Of a DNA stretch of 32,774 nucleotides, positions 6,715 to 14,940 are shown piece by piece (position 1 is the first letter of the stretch; each line of letters opens with the position of its first letter). The notes beneath the pieces were generated by a model. The model had not been told where the DNA came from. It ran no database searches and worked only from the letters and a program-made list of their open reading frames with translations. The DNA is from Mucilaginibacter sp. (GTDB lineage Bacteria; Bacteroidota; Bacteroidia; Sphingobacteriales; Sphingobacteriaceae), in assembly GCA_025929405.1 (NCBI GenBank), contig JAICMD010000005.1, forward strand, positions 1-32,774, read 5' to 3'. The translations under genes and the position numbers were made by a program.

Positions 6715-9168
6715 TTACTTACTTATTTCCAGTACCTTAAAATTCTTACTAAACTTCATTTGCAATATTCCGTTGGTTATAGTAAAATCATTAACTGATT
6801 TTCCGTCAGCAATTATTGTTGATGGTTTAAAGGGTAAACCAACTACATTAAACGCATAGCTTTCATAGCGTGGAGTGTATAGCCCTTCCATACTTTGCTT
6901 GATGATAAAGCTGTTTTTGGTGCCGTTTACTGCAAATTTCTTTTCCAGGTATATGTCCTGTTCATAAGCGAAGGTTTCGCCATAATCTTCAAAATAGAAA
7001 GAATTAGCTTCGTAATCGCTGTAGTAAACATTTAATATTACTTCCTCAATTTCCTTTTCGCCCACATATTGCATTACGGGATATTCCGGAATAACCGAAC
7101 CGGCTTTTATAAATACCGGGATAGTTTCTAAAGGAGTCAACACATCTATTTCCTTGCCGCCTATTATTAACTCCTGCGTCCAGAAGTTGTACCAATTACC
7201 TTTTGGCAGATATACTCTGCGGTTTTTTTGACCTGGTTCCAATACCGGACAAATCAATATTTTATCGCCATAAGTAAACTCATCCTGGCGGAAATGGTTG
7301 CCCAATACTTCTTGCTCCTGCATTACAACCGGCCTTAATATAGGGAAACCATAACGGTGATGCTCCCAAAAGGCCGAATACATATAAGGCAATAAGCGGT
7401 AACGCAACTCAATAAATTTGCGGTTTATTGAAGTATATGGTTCACCAAAGCTCCATGGCTCGCGCTCTTTAGTATCGCCTGCCGAATGCGCGCGCATAAA
7501 CGGCGAGAAGGTGCCCATTTGTATCCAGCGGGTAAACAGTTCGCCATCAGGCTCACCGCTAAAACCGCCTATATCTGTGCCAACAAAAGGTATACCCGAT
7601 ACCGACATACGCTGGCATTGTATATTGCCCAGTTTCAGGTGCTCCCATGATGCCACGTTATCGCCCGTCCATGCCGAAGCAAAACGCTGTACACCTGAAT
7701 AACCCGCACGGGTAATAGTAAACGGACGTTTGTTTTTAAGCAGTTTGCGTAAGCCCTCGTAGGTTGAGCGCACCATTTGCATACCGAAAATATTATGCGC
7801 CTTGCGGTGCGAACCACGTAATCCATCATAATCATGGCGCACATCATCAGGAAAGGTACCTGCACCAAATACGGCAGGCTCGTTCATGTCGTTCCAAACA
7901 CCTGCTACGCCGGCTTCGACAAGGCCCTCAAATAAGCCACCCCACCATTCGCGTACCTCAGGATTGGTAAAATCAGGGAACTGACAGCGGCCGGGCCATA
8001 CGTGCCCTTCCATAAAATAATCATCACTGCGGCGGCAAAAATATTTTTTTCCCTTACCTTCTTTAAATACCCAGTAATTATCGTCAACACGTATACCGGG
8101 GTCAATAATTACTACGGTTTTAAAACCATCAGCAGATAGTTCGCTGATCATTCTTTTAGGATTGGGAAAGTATTTTTTATTCCAGGTAAAACAACGATAG
8201 CCATCCATGTAATCAATATCCAGGTATATACCATCGCATGGTATTTTATTTTCGCGAAAGCCTGCTGCTATCTTTTTTACTTTAGATTCGGGATAATAGC
8301 TCCAACGGCACTGATGATATCCCAAAGCCCAAAGCGGCGGCATTGGATGCGTACCTGTTAACAGATGGTAGCTTTTAACCACATCCATCATGTGTGGCCC
8401 GTGGATATAATAATATTGGAGTTCGCCGCCGTCTGCCCAAAAACTTGTTTTGGTTTTATCCTCGGCACCAAAATCAAAATGCGATTTAAAAGTATTATCA
8501 AAAAATATACCGTGGGCTATATCATTATTTAAACTAATGTAAAAAGGAATGCTGCGATAAAGCGGATCCTGGTTCCAGTTAAAAGAATAGGCATCGGTGT
8601 TCCAGTTTTTTAGCCGTTTGCCGCGCAGGTTAAGTTCGGTAGGCTTATCGCCTAAGCCAAAAAAGCTTTCTTCGGGACGGCACTCTTTAGTGCAAAACAC
8701 ATAATACCCGCCAAACTTTACGTTCTCTTCCCAATGCATGGGCACAGCATCCGCACTGGTAATATTGTTTTGGCAGTCAGAAAATGATATAAAAAAATCC
8801 TGTTTGCGGATATGACAATTTACAGCACTGGTAGAAATCTGATATTCGTCCTCATTGTCAGCAACAGTAAAGGCAACCGGCCTGGTACTTAATTTAGGTA
8901 CCGCATACGAAAATTCTTCCAGAAAAACGCCATGAGGTGCCAGGCGTACTTTTATTACCTGCTCAGTAATAACTACAATTTCAACCTTGGCATCACCATC
9001 AGTAAAGTATATTTTATTTTCTAATTGTTCTGCTTGCCTTGGTACACCCAGGTACTTTTTTATAATAGGCTTTATGGCTTCGGCAGGATTGTTAAGATGG
9101 TGAAATTCTTCTTCCTCCTCCAATAATCTGTTCGCTAACAATTCCGGGTCTTGTATATTTTCTTCCAT
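6715..9168 (-). CDS. Glycoside hydrolase family 31 alpha-glucosidase
   Basis: Retaining alpha-glucosidase that releases terminal glucose from alpha-glucans (malto-oligosaccharides, glycogen fragments); alpha-xylosidase activity cannot be excluded from sequence alone. An N-terminal beta-sandwich (about 50-260) precedes the barrel, whose signature GVWNDMNEP contains nucleophile Asp427; the acid/base is Asp503 in WTGDNVASW. GIYLDIDYMDGYRCFTW is the usual substrate-pocket strand. The C-terminal beta domains include a DUF5110-like part. At 817 residues it is typical. There is no signal peptide, and the N-terminus is acidic (LLEEEEEFHHLNN), so the enzyme is probably cytoplasmic. It is the third gene in a same-strand run after GH2 and GH13, with 162 bp separating it from the GH13 gene. 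Confidence 0.93.
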   Translation of the reverse strand: MEENIQDPELLANRLLEEEEEFHHLNNPAEAIKPIIKKYLGVPRQAEQLENKIYFTDGDAKVEIVVITEQVIKVRLAPHGVFLEEFSYAVPKLSTRPVAFTVADNEDEYQISTSAVNCHIRKQDFFISFSDCQNNITSADAVPMHWEENVKFGGYYVFCTKECRPEESFFGLGDKPTELNLRGKRLKNWNTDAYSFNWNQDPLYRSIPFYISLNNDIAHGIFFDNTFKSHFDFGAEDKTKTSFWADGGELQYYYIHGPHMMDVVKSYHLLTGTHPMPPLWALGYHQCRWSYYPESKVKKIAAGFRENKIPCDGIYLDIDYMDGYRCFTWNKKYFPNPKRMISELSADGFKTVVIIDPGIRVDDNYWVFKEGKGKKYFCRRSDDYFMEGHVWPGRCQFPDFTNPEVREWWGGLFEGLVEAGVAGVWNDMNEPAVFGAGTFPDDVRHDYDGLRGSHRKAHNIFGMQMVRSTYEGLRKLLKNKRPFTITRAGYSGVQRFASAWTGDNVASWEHLKLGNIQCQRMSVSGIPFVGTDIGGFSGEPDGELFTRWIQMGTFSPFMRAHSAGDTKEREPWSFGEPYTSINRKFIELRYRLLPYMYSAFWEHHRYGFPILRPVVMQEQEVLGNHFRQDEFTYGDKILICPVLEPGQKNRRVYLPKGNWYNFWTQELIIGGKEIDVLTPLETIPVFIKAGSVIPEYPVMQYVGEKEIEEVILNVYYSDYEANSFYFEDYGETFAYEQDIYLEKKFAVNGTKNSFIIKQSMEGLYTPRYESYAFNVVGLPFKPSTIIADGKSVNDFTITNGILQMKFSKNFKVLEISK

Positions 9169-9330
9169 AAAAACTTATAGTTCGTTCGCGGCCATAAGCA
9201 AATTAAATCAATGTCTGAGGATTTGCTTTGTTCTATAAAGCTAATAAACGATTATTATTCAATAAACGCGCCATAAATTGCGTGGAAAATAACAGAACGA
9301 TTAAATTTTTGAAAAAATGGCAATTTTGAT

Positions 9331-11052
9331 CTATAAAAATTTCAAAATTACTCCGTTCATAGCCGGTATGATTAAATTTATCCCGTTCCTGATATCATCC
9401 GTATAGTATTCTGTTAATGTAAGCAAGTCTGTAAGCTGTTTCGGACCTGATAAGTTTATGGTACCTAACAAATCGTCGGGCAAGTTAACCTGTAACTGCC
9501 GCTCGTTACGGTCAAAGTTTACCACAACCAATAACTGCTGCTGCGTATTATAACGCAGATAGGCATAAATGCGTTCATCAAAACCTCCCCGATTTTGGTT
9601 GGCCAGCATCAGCTCGTAAAAACTGCCGGTTTGCAGGGCTTCATTATCGTGTATAGCGTTTAGCAGTTTGTAATAAAAATAATGTAATTTTTTTTGATCA
9701 TCATTTAAACCGGCGCCATCAAATTTGCCACCATTCATCCATTTCTGATGTTCAGGTAGCCCCCAGTAATCAAATATAGTGGTGCGGCCGTCATCGCCGC
9801 TAAAACCTTCGCTGCCTTTTGCCGATTCGCCTACTTCCTGGCCATTATAAATCATTACCGGACCATTATTTAGTGTAGCGGTAACAATCATTCCGGGTAG
9901 GGCATACCAGGCGTTATCGGCAAAATAGTTTGAGGCTATACGCTGCTCGTCGTGCGTTTCCATAAACCGCAGCATGTGCTCGTCAATATCGCGGGTATCA
10001 TAGTTCCACACAGCGTTTATTTGCCAGGTGGAGTTGTTGTATGGATTAGTAGTTAAACGCCTTATGGTATCATACAAGCCGCTTTTATCATACAGGTAAT
10101 CAAACTTTCCTTTAAAAATATAATCGCGGTACTTACTGCGATCATAGGCTTCGCCGATAAACACAATGCCTGGTACTTCGGCTTTTAACTTAGGCACCAG
10201 CCAACCCCAAAATTCAAAAGGTACATGCTCTACCATATCGCACCTAAAACCATCTACGCCCTTTTGTGTCCAGTAGTGAAGTATGGCGTAAAGTTTGTTC
10301 CAGAGTGGAGGAATCGGATCAAAGTAACGCTGATTGTTTGAGTAATCGACCCCATAATTTAGTTTAACAGTTTCAAACCAGTCGTTTATAGATGGGTGCG
10401 CGTTAAATACATCATTACCCGTTGCTTTAGCGGGGTATTCATGAAACTCGCCGTCCTTTAGCGGGCTAACAAATTCATTTCCACCGGGATTATAGCCATG
10501 CGGCACTTCAAAATATTCGCCGGGCATGTAGTAAAAATCGTTATTTGTATCAAAGGCCTTATTACTGTGGTCATCTTCGCCAATATCGCGTACGCCTTTA
10601 GGTTTTTGGTCTGATTTATAGGTGCGCGCCACATGGTTGGGCACAAAATCAATAATAACCTTTAAGCCGCAGGCATGTGTGCGTTTAACCAGTTCCTCAA
10701 ACTCGGCAATGCGGTTGGGGACATCAACAGCCAGGTCGGGGTCAATGTCATAATAATCCTTTATGGCATAAGGCGAGCCTGCGCGACCCTTAACTACATC
10801 CGGATCATCAGGTGTAATGCCGTGGGCCGAATGATCAGTCATGGTGGCATGCTCAATTACACCACAATACCAAATATGGGTAAAGCCCGTTTTTTTGATT
10901 TCCTGTAGTGCGACATCAGTAATATCATTAAGCTTGCCTACGCCATTTTCTTCGGCCGAGCCATAGTATTTGTTGGTAGTGTTGGTGTTGCCAAACAGGC
11001 GCGGCAATAATTGGTATATAATTAGTTTATTGTTTGTTGAGAATGGTTGCAT
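9331..11052 (-). CDS. GH13 alpha-amylase-family glycosidase, cytoplasmic
   Basis: Alpha-glucan hydrolase or transglycosidase with a complete GH13 catalytic set: VIIDFVPNHV (region I), GFRCDMVEHVP with nucleophile Asp272, VFIGEAYD with acid/base Glu301, and METHDEQRIAS with Asp368. It opens without a signal peptide (MQPFSTNNKLIIYQLLPRLFGNT), so action is expected in the cytoplasm. Residues 90-105 (GSPYAIKDYYDIDPDLA) form the common conserved loop. The C-terminal 80 residues form a beta domain. The exact specificity (amylase, maltogenic enzyme, glucan transferase) cannot be read from sequence alone. It lies between GH2 and GH31 genes on the same strand, with 155-160 bp gaps, and near glgB, consistent with intracellular glycogen or maltodextrin processing. 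Confidence 0.9.
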   Translation of the reverse strand: MQPFSTNNKLIIYQLLPRLFGNTNTTNKYYGSAEENGVGKLNDITDVALQEIKKTGFTHIWYCGVIEHATMTDHSAHGITPDDPDVVKGRAGSPYAIKDYYDIDPDLAVDVPNRIAEFEELVKRTHACGLKVIIDFVPNHVARTYKSDQKPKGVRDIGEDDHSNKAFDTNNDFYYMPGEYFEVPHGYNPGGNEFVSPLKDGEFHEYPAKATGNDVFNAHPSINDWFETVKLNYGVDYSNNQRYFDPIPPLWNKLYAILHYWTQKGVDGFRCDMVEHVPFEFWGWLVPKLKAEVPGIVFIGEAYDRSKYRDYIFKGKFDYLYDKSGLYDTIRRLTTNPYNNSTWQINAVWNYDTRDIDEHMLRFMETHDEQRIASNYFADNAWYALPGMIVTATLNNGPVMIYNGQEVGESAKGSEGFSGDDGRTTIFDYWGLPEHQKWMNGGKFDGAGLNDDQKKLHYFYYKLLNAIHDNEALQTGSFYELMLANQNRGGFDERIYAYLRYNTQQQLLVVVNFDRNERQLQVNLPDDLLGTINLSGPKQLTDLLTLTEYYTDDIRNGINLIIPAMNGVILKFL

Positions 11053-11176
11053 AAGGGATTAAAGATAATTGCGGTAGATGGGATATGCAATAATTATTAA
11101 ACAAAGCAACTCATACAAATGTCCCATGGGTAACAGAGAGACTTCTTTGAACAGTCACGTATAAGTACTTTGTTTT

Positions 11177-11195
11177 GCCCCTGAAAGACAGGGGC
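11177..11195 (-). terminator. GC-rich hairpin after the GH2 gene
   Basis: GCCCCTG - AAAGA - CAGGGGC forms a perfect 7-bp stem with a 5-base loop, 13 bases past the GH2 stop codon. On the GH2 strand it lacks a long U-tract, so it may terminate weakly or protect the 3' end. The opposite strand is followed by a better T-rich run. Confidence 0.45.
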
Positions 11196-11207
11196 TATTA
11201 TTTTTCA

Positions 11208-13640
11208 TTATTTTATGGTAACAGATAGTGGTATACAGCTCAATCCATCTGCTTCTGCTTTAAGGGTTATAGTTCCTTTTTTATTATTTTTTAATGGGCG
11301 TAGTATCGCCAATGCCACGCCGCGATAAGTTTTACAAACCGGACTGTTCACGCTTTCCATATCGCTGGGATTTGCACTGCCGGAGCCCGCAATCTCACCA
11401 TCGCCTGATACGGATAGTTTAACCGGAGTATCAGCGTCAGGAATAATGTTTCCCCCAGCGTCTGTTATTTCAATTTTAATATACGATAGGTCGTTCCGAT
11501 TGGCTCTTAAATTTGATCTGTCAGGCATCAGCATAATTTTAGCTGGTTTGCCCGTAGTAGTTAATGTTTTTGAAGCTACTTCTTTACCATCTTTTACAGC
11601 AATGGCTTTTAATGTTCCGGCCTGATACGGTACTTTAAAAGTTGCTATAAATTTGGTATCCTCACCTGATTTTCGTTCGTCAATGATTTTCCCGTTCAGT
11701 TCCAAACGGATAAGCGGATACCTTGAAAACACCCGCACATCCATGTTTTTACCATCGCTGCCTGCCCAGTTCCAGCTTGCCCACTCGTTGGGCCATCCCC
11801 ATTGGCTCACTCTTTCCTGCTGGCCTTCCGGTATAGGTGCATGTACAACCATTTCCAAATCACTGTTGCGCCATAGTACATCACGATATAACATCTGTGG
11901 CTTTTTACTGCCTGTAATATCAATATCACCGCAAAAACCATTAAACCACGGCCATGGCCTTAATATTCCTCGTACGGGTTCATTATTTAACCTGCTGTTT
12001 CCCAGTCCTGTCTCGCCAAAATAATCCATGGCAGTCCAAACAAAGTCGCCTATAACCCACGGATCGTTCTCCACCTTCTGCCAATTGTCAAATGCTTCTT
12101 TTGGATATGATTCTGTGCCCATCATTATCCTTTGAGGATATTTTTCATGATCAGACTCATATACTGAGTGCATATAGTTATACCCGCCCACATCAAGCAT
12201 GGCAAAAGCGGGCGCAGTAGTTTCCCATTTATAACCAGGATGATCCCAAAAACTGCAAATAGCTTCAGTTACAGGGCGGGTATTGTCTAAATGTTTTACT
12301 TCGTCAACCAATTGCTTTTCAATAGCTAACCCAAGCGAATCAACCCGTTCGTTTATCTCGTTTCCTATGCTCCAGAAAATAACCGACGGGTGATTTCTAT
12401 CACGATAAATCATTGATTTCAGATCTCTTTGCCACCAATCTTTAAAATATAAATGATAATCTTCCGGGTTTTTTGGGCGTTCCCACATATCAAAGGCTTC
12501 ATCAATTACCAGCATGCCATTACGGTCGCAAGCGTCTAAAAATTGCTTTGAAGGTGGGTTGTGGCTGGTACGTACCGCGTTAAAGCCATTAGCTTTCATT
12601 AATTCTACGCGCCGCTCTTCAGCACGGTCAATAGTGGCGGAGCCTAAAAAACCATTGTCATGATGCAGGCATCCACCTTTTAATAAAACCTTTTTGCCAT
12701 TTAATGTGAAGCCGGTTGTGGCATCAAAATGTATGGTACGGATGCCAAATGGAACTTTAGCGACATCTGTTGTTTTACCATTCACCTGTATGCTTACTTC
12801 TGCCGTATAAAGGTTGGGTTTATCAACCGACCAAACTTTTGGTTGGTTAACGATCAAAGCTTGAGCAATATCAGTAACAGCTGATTGTGCATTTTTTTCG
12901 GCAGCTTTACTAACTTGTGCAATTTTACCATCTGGCCCGATAAGTTTTATTGCTAATCGCACATTAGCTTTACCGGCACCCTCAACACTTGCAACTATTT
13001 TAATAGTAGCTTTATTAGCCGATAAGCCTCCTGTTGTAATGGAAATACCATTTTGTGCAATGTGTGCAGCCTGTTTCCTGATAAGCCAAACATGCCTGTA
13101 AATACCCGAACCACTATACCAACGCGAATTCCGTCCGTCGTTTTGTACTTTTACAGCTATTACATTGGGCTGCCCGGCAGGTTTTAAGGCGTTGCTGATG
13201 TCCACATCAAACGCGGTATAACCGTAAGGGTGTTTAGCTAATAACTTGCCGTTTACCCACACCTCGCTATTCATGTAAACGCCATCAAAATTTATTACCG
13301 ATTGGCTATAACGCTCGCCGGGTTTTAAAGCAAAGGTTTTGCGGTACCAGCCCGTGCCTCCTAAAGTATAGCCGGTGGCGGTATTCCCTGGACTATCTTT
13401 TGAAAAAGGGCCAACTACGTTTCCTGGTGATTGGTTAGGCAGCTTTTCGATACTCCAGTCATGAGGCAGATCTACTGTCCTCCAGGATTTATCATCGAAA
13501 TTAATATTTTGGGCGCCGGATATATCCCCTTTATGGAATTTCCAATTATCGTCAAAAAGTGATTCTGAGCGTGTATTTTGAGCATAAACCATCCCACTTG
13601 TTAAGCATGCAGCTAACGCCAGCGCCAAAAAATATTTCAT
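11208..13640 (-). CDS. Exported GH2 beta-galactosidase-like enzyme
   Basis: Secreted or periplasmic retaining exo-glycosidase. A Sec signal peptide spans residues 1-20 (MKYFLALALAACLTSGMVYA|QN). A GH2 sugar-binding domain follows (GTGWYRKTF, NSEVWVNGKLLAKHPYGYTAF, about 95-150), then an Ig-like domain and the barrel. Catalytic acid/base is Glu428 in FWSIGNEIN and nucleophile is Glu510 in IMMGTESYP. The region after 600 resembles the DUF4982 and Ig-like C-terminal domains of Bacteroides GH2 beta-galactosidases such as the xyloglucan enzymes. Family assignment is firm; beta-galactosidase is the best guess among GH2 activities. It is first in the run GH2-GH13-GH31 and has its own promoter-like sequence. 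Confidence 0.88.
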   Translation of the reverse strand: MKYFLALALAACLTSGMVYAQNTRSESLFDDNWKFHKGDISGAQNINFDDKSWRTVDLPHDWSIEKLPNQSPGNVVGPFSKDSPGNTATGYTLGGTGWYRKTFALKPGERYSQSVINFDGVYMNSEVWVNGKLLAKHPYGYTAFDVDISNALKPAGQPNVIAVKVQNDGRNSRWYSGSGIYRHVWLIRKQAAHIAQNGISITTGGLSANKATIKIVASVEGAGKANVRLAIKLIGPDGKIAQVSKAAEKNAQSAVTDIAQALIVNQPKVWSVDKPNLYTAEVSIQVNGKTTDVAKVPFGIRTIHFDATTGFTLNGKKVLLKGGCLHHDNGFLGSATIDRAEERRVELMKANGFNAVRTSHNPPSKQFLDACDRNGMLVIDEAFDMWERPKNPEDYHLYFKDWWQRDLKSMIYRDRNHPSVIFWSIGNEINERVDSLGLAIEKQLVDEVKHLDNTRPVTEAICSFWDHPGYKWETTAPAFAMLDVGGYNYMHSVYESDHEKYPQRIMMGTESYPKEAFDNWQKVENDPWVIGDFVWTAMDYFGETGLGNSRLNNEPVRGILRPWPWFNGFCGDIDITGSKKPQMLYRDVLWRNSDLEMVVHAPIPEGQQERVSQWGWPNEWASWNWAGSDGKNMDVRVFSRYPLIRLELNGKIIDERKSGEDTKFIATFKVPYQAGTLKAIAVKDGKEVASKTLTTTGKPAKIMLMPDRSNLRANRNDLSYIKIEITDAGGNIIPDADTPVKLSVSGDGEIAGSGSANPSDMESVNSPVCKTYRGVALAILRPLKNNKKGTITLKAEADGLSCIPLSVTIK

Positions 13641-13683
13641 AGTTAAGTATTTGGTTATTGGTAGTGTTACCTAATTGATTATA

Positions 13684-13716
13684 CAAACCTAATTAAAACA
13701 ACCTGATTTATGCAAA
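13684..13716 (-). promoter_or_regulatory. GH2 promoter (TTTG-N21-TAGGTTTG)
   Basis: On the reverse strand TTTG (13716-13713) is followed after 21 bases by TAGGTTTG (13691-13684), an exact -7 match. Transcription would begin about 37 bases before the GH2 ATG at 13640. Confidence 0.5.
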
Positions 13717-13773
13717 TACTTTCATTATGTGTATAATGTCCTTATTTCCTGACAAGGAGGCCATAATTTTTAA

Positions 13774-13809
13774 TAAAAAAAACCTGTTGGTACGTACCAA
13801 CAGGTTTTT
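13774..13809 (-). terminator. Terminator of the tRNA-Cys/small-ORF transcript
   Basis: A perfect 16-bp inverted repeat (arms AAAAACCTGTTGGTAC and GTACCAACAGGTTTTT). On the reverse strand the stem is followed by a long U-run, matching the A-run at 13774-13782. It lies 64 bp past the stop of the 56-residue ORF, which it most likely serves. Confidence 0.75.
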
Positions 13810-13812
13810 ATA

Positions 13813-13865
13813 GAGGCACAAAGTATTGTGTCTCATAAATATCATACAGACGCAAAGTCTGCGTC
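13813..13865. repeat. Two adjacent hairpins, degenerate GACGCAAA/TTGCGTC type
   Basis: GAGGCACAA-AGTA-TTGTGTCTC (13813-13834; 9 bp with one G-T pair) is followed by GACGCA-AAGTC-TGCGTC (13849-13865). Both look like worn copies of the 'GAGACGCAAAATTTTGCGTCTC' repeat common in Bacteroidota intergenic DNA. They sit between the small ORF and its terminator, so they would be in its 3' UTR. Confidence 0.5.
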
Positions 13866-13872
13866 ATGCGAA

Positions 13873-14043
13873 TTACTTACTCAGGCCGGCTAAAACTTCG
13901 TTGTTTTTAGCTATCTGATTGCCTTTTTTCTCTGCAGAACGGCTTCCCGGCTCCAGATTAGTGGCATTTTTTAAGAACTGTACTTCTAAACGCGAAGTAG
14001 TTTTATTTCTTCTGTCTTTTCTTTTTAAACGTGTTACGCCCAT
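13873..14043 (-). CDS. 56-residue basic protein of unknown function (absent from ORF track)
   Basis: Translation of the reverse strand gives MGVTRLKRKDRRNKTTSRLEVQ...NNEVLAGLSK, 56 residues. The first 18 residues hold eight Lys/Arg, suggesting nucleic acid or ribosome contact. The rest is polar with no membrane segment. It begins 29 bp after the tRNA-Cys gene on the same strand. The tRNA promoter and the terminator beyond the ORF bracket both, so they probably share one transcript. The MGVTRLKRK opening looks like a short protein found in other Sphingobacteriaceae, but this is a recollection, not a search result. Function is not known. Its supports as a gene are the clean reading frame, the ATG start and the flanking signals. 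Confidence 0.72.
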   Translation of the reverse strand: MGVTRLKRKDRRNKTTSRLEVQFLKNATNLEPGSRSAEKKGNQIAKNNEVLAGLSK

Positions 14044-14072
14044 GACTTTATTTTTTAATGTTGTTAACCTCG

Positions 14073-14143
14073 AGGTCGGGAGCGGATTCGAACCGCTGTA
14101 AAAGGTTTTGCAGACCTCTGCCTAGCCACTCGGCCACCCGACC
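14073..14143 (-). tRNA. tRNA-Cys (anticodon GCA)
   Basis: Read on the reverse strand, the acceptor stem GGTCGGG pairs with CCCGACC. The D arm (GCCGAGTGGCTAGGC), anticodon arm GAGGT-CTGCAAA-ACCTT and T arm (AGCGGTTCGAATCCGCT) are all present. The loop CTGCAAA gives anticodon GCA (Cys). The discriminator base is U, the identity element of tRNA-Cys. It is 71 nt to the discriminator, and CCA is not encoded, so it must be added by nucleotidyltransferase. Confidence 0.95.
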
Positions 14144-14157
14144 ATTTTTAAGGATTG

Positions 14158-14187
14158 CAAAAATAGTAATTATTTATTGCCTGCCAA
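14158..14187 (-). promoter_or_regulatory. tRNA-Cys promoter (TTG-N19-TATTTTTG)
   Basis: On the reverse strand TTG (14187-14185) is followed after 19 bases by TATTTTTG (14165-14158), an exact consensus match. Transcription would begin about 8 bases before the tRNA 5' end at 14143. The box abuts the trmH stop at 14191. Confidence 0.65.
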
Positions 14188-14190
14188 TAT

Positions 14191-14940
14191 TTATTTAAGG
14201 ATATTTCTGTTTATTTCTGAGCAGAATATGGCCGTGGCAATGGCCACGTTTAATGATTCGGCTTTTCCTACCCTTGGTATGGTAACTGCTTTGTTAACCA
14301 GCTTAATAATATTTGGCCGCAGCCAATTGCCCTCATTGCCCATTACTATCAGGCCCTCGGTGCCAAAATTGGTGCTGTAAATATTTTCGCCATCCAACAA
14401 AGCGCCAAATACAGGCAGTTTAACATCATTTATTACTTTGGCAATATCAGTATAATGAATATTTACCCGCGCCAGCGAACCCATTGTAGCCTGCACTACC
14501 TTTGGGTTATATACATCAACACAATCTTCCGAGCAGATGATATGCTCAATACCAAACCAGTCGGCCGTGCGGATAATGGTACCCATATTGCCCGGATCCT
14601 GTATGCCATCCAATACCAACGAAAACTTTTTTTGAAGAATACTGTATTTTATAGTGGGCCATTGCGGTATTTTTACCAGTGCTATTACGTCGGGCGGAGT
14701 AGTTAAGGCGCTTATTTTTTCAATATTATTTATTGAAATTTCCTCAAAATTTATTTTGTGCGATAAATTGAGCAATTTTGGGGCAACAGCGCTTGTATGG
14801 TAAACAGCTTCAATAATATAGGCCGAATTAATAAATTCGCTTACAGATTTATAGCCTTCAACCAAAAATGCGCCGTGTTCCCTGCGAAATTTTTTATGTT
14901 GTAAGGATTGTAATAAACTGATTTTTGACTTTGAAAGCAT
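14191..14940 (-). CDS. TrmH/SpoU-family RNA 2'-O-methyltransferase
   Basis: SAM-dependent SPOUT methyltransferase acting on rRNA or tRNA ribose in the cytoplasm. The N-terminal substrate-binding domain (SKISLLQSLQHKKFRREHGAFLVEG) is typical of the rRNA-type subfamily. The three knot motifs are present: LDGIQDPGNMGTIIRTADWFG (about 110-130, with Asn118 and Arg124), IVMGNEGNWL (about 198-207) and IPRVGKAESLNVAIATAIF near the C-terminus. At 249 residues the length is normal. The exact target nucleotide cannot be assigned. The start at 14940 is supported by the conserved SK..I..LQSL..KKFR opening, which makes the gene overlap the divergent tamL start by about 10-16 bp. Confidence 0.92.
   Translation of the reverse strand: MLSKSKISLLQSLQHKKFRREHGAFLVEGYKSVSEFINSAYIIEAVYHTSAVAPKLLNLSHKINFEEISINNIEKISALTTPPDVIALVKIPQWPTIKYSILQKKFSLVLDGIQDPGNMGTIIRTADWFGIEHIICSEDCVDVYNPKVVQATMGSLARVNIHYTDIAKVINDVKLPVFGALLDGENIYSTNFGTEGLIVMGNEGNWLRPNIIKLVNKAVTIPRVGKAESLNVAIATAIFCSEINRNILK

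Noticed and set aside
14920-14927. GATTTTTG as tamL -7 element
   Set aside because: Transcription would begin after the only usable TTG starts, so it cannot serve tamL.
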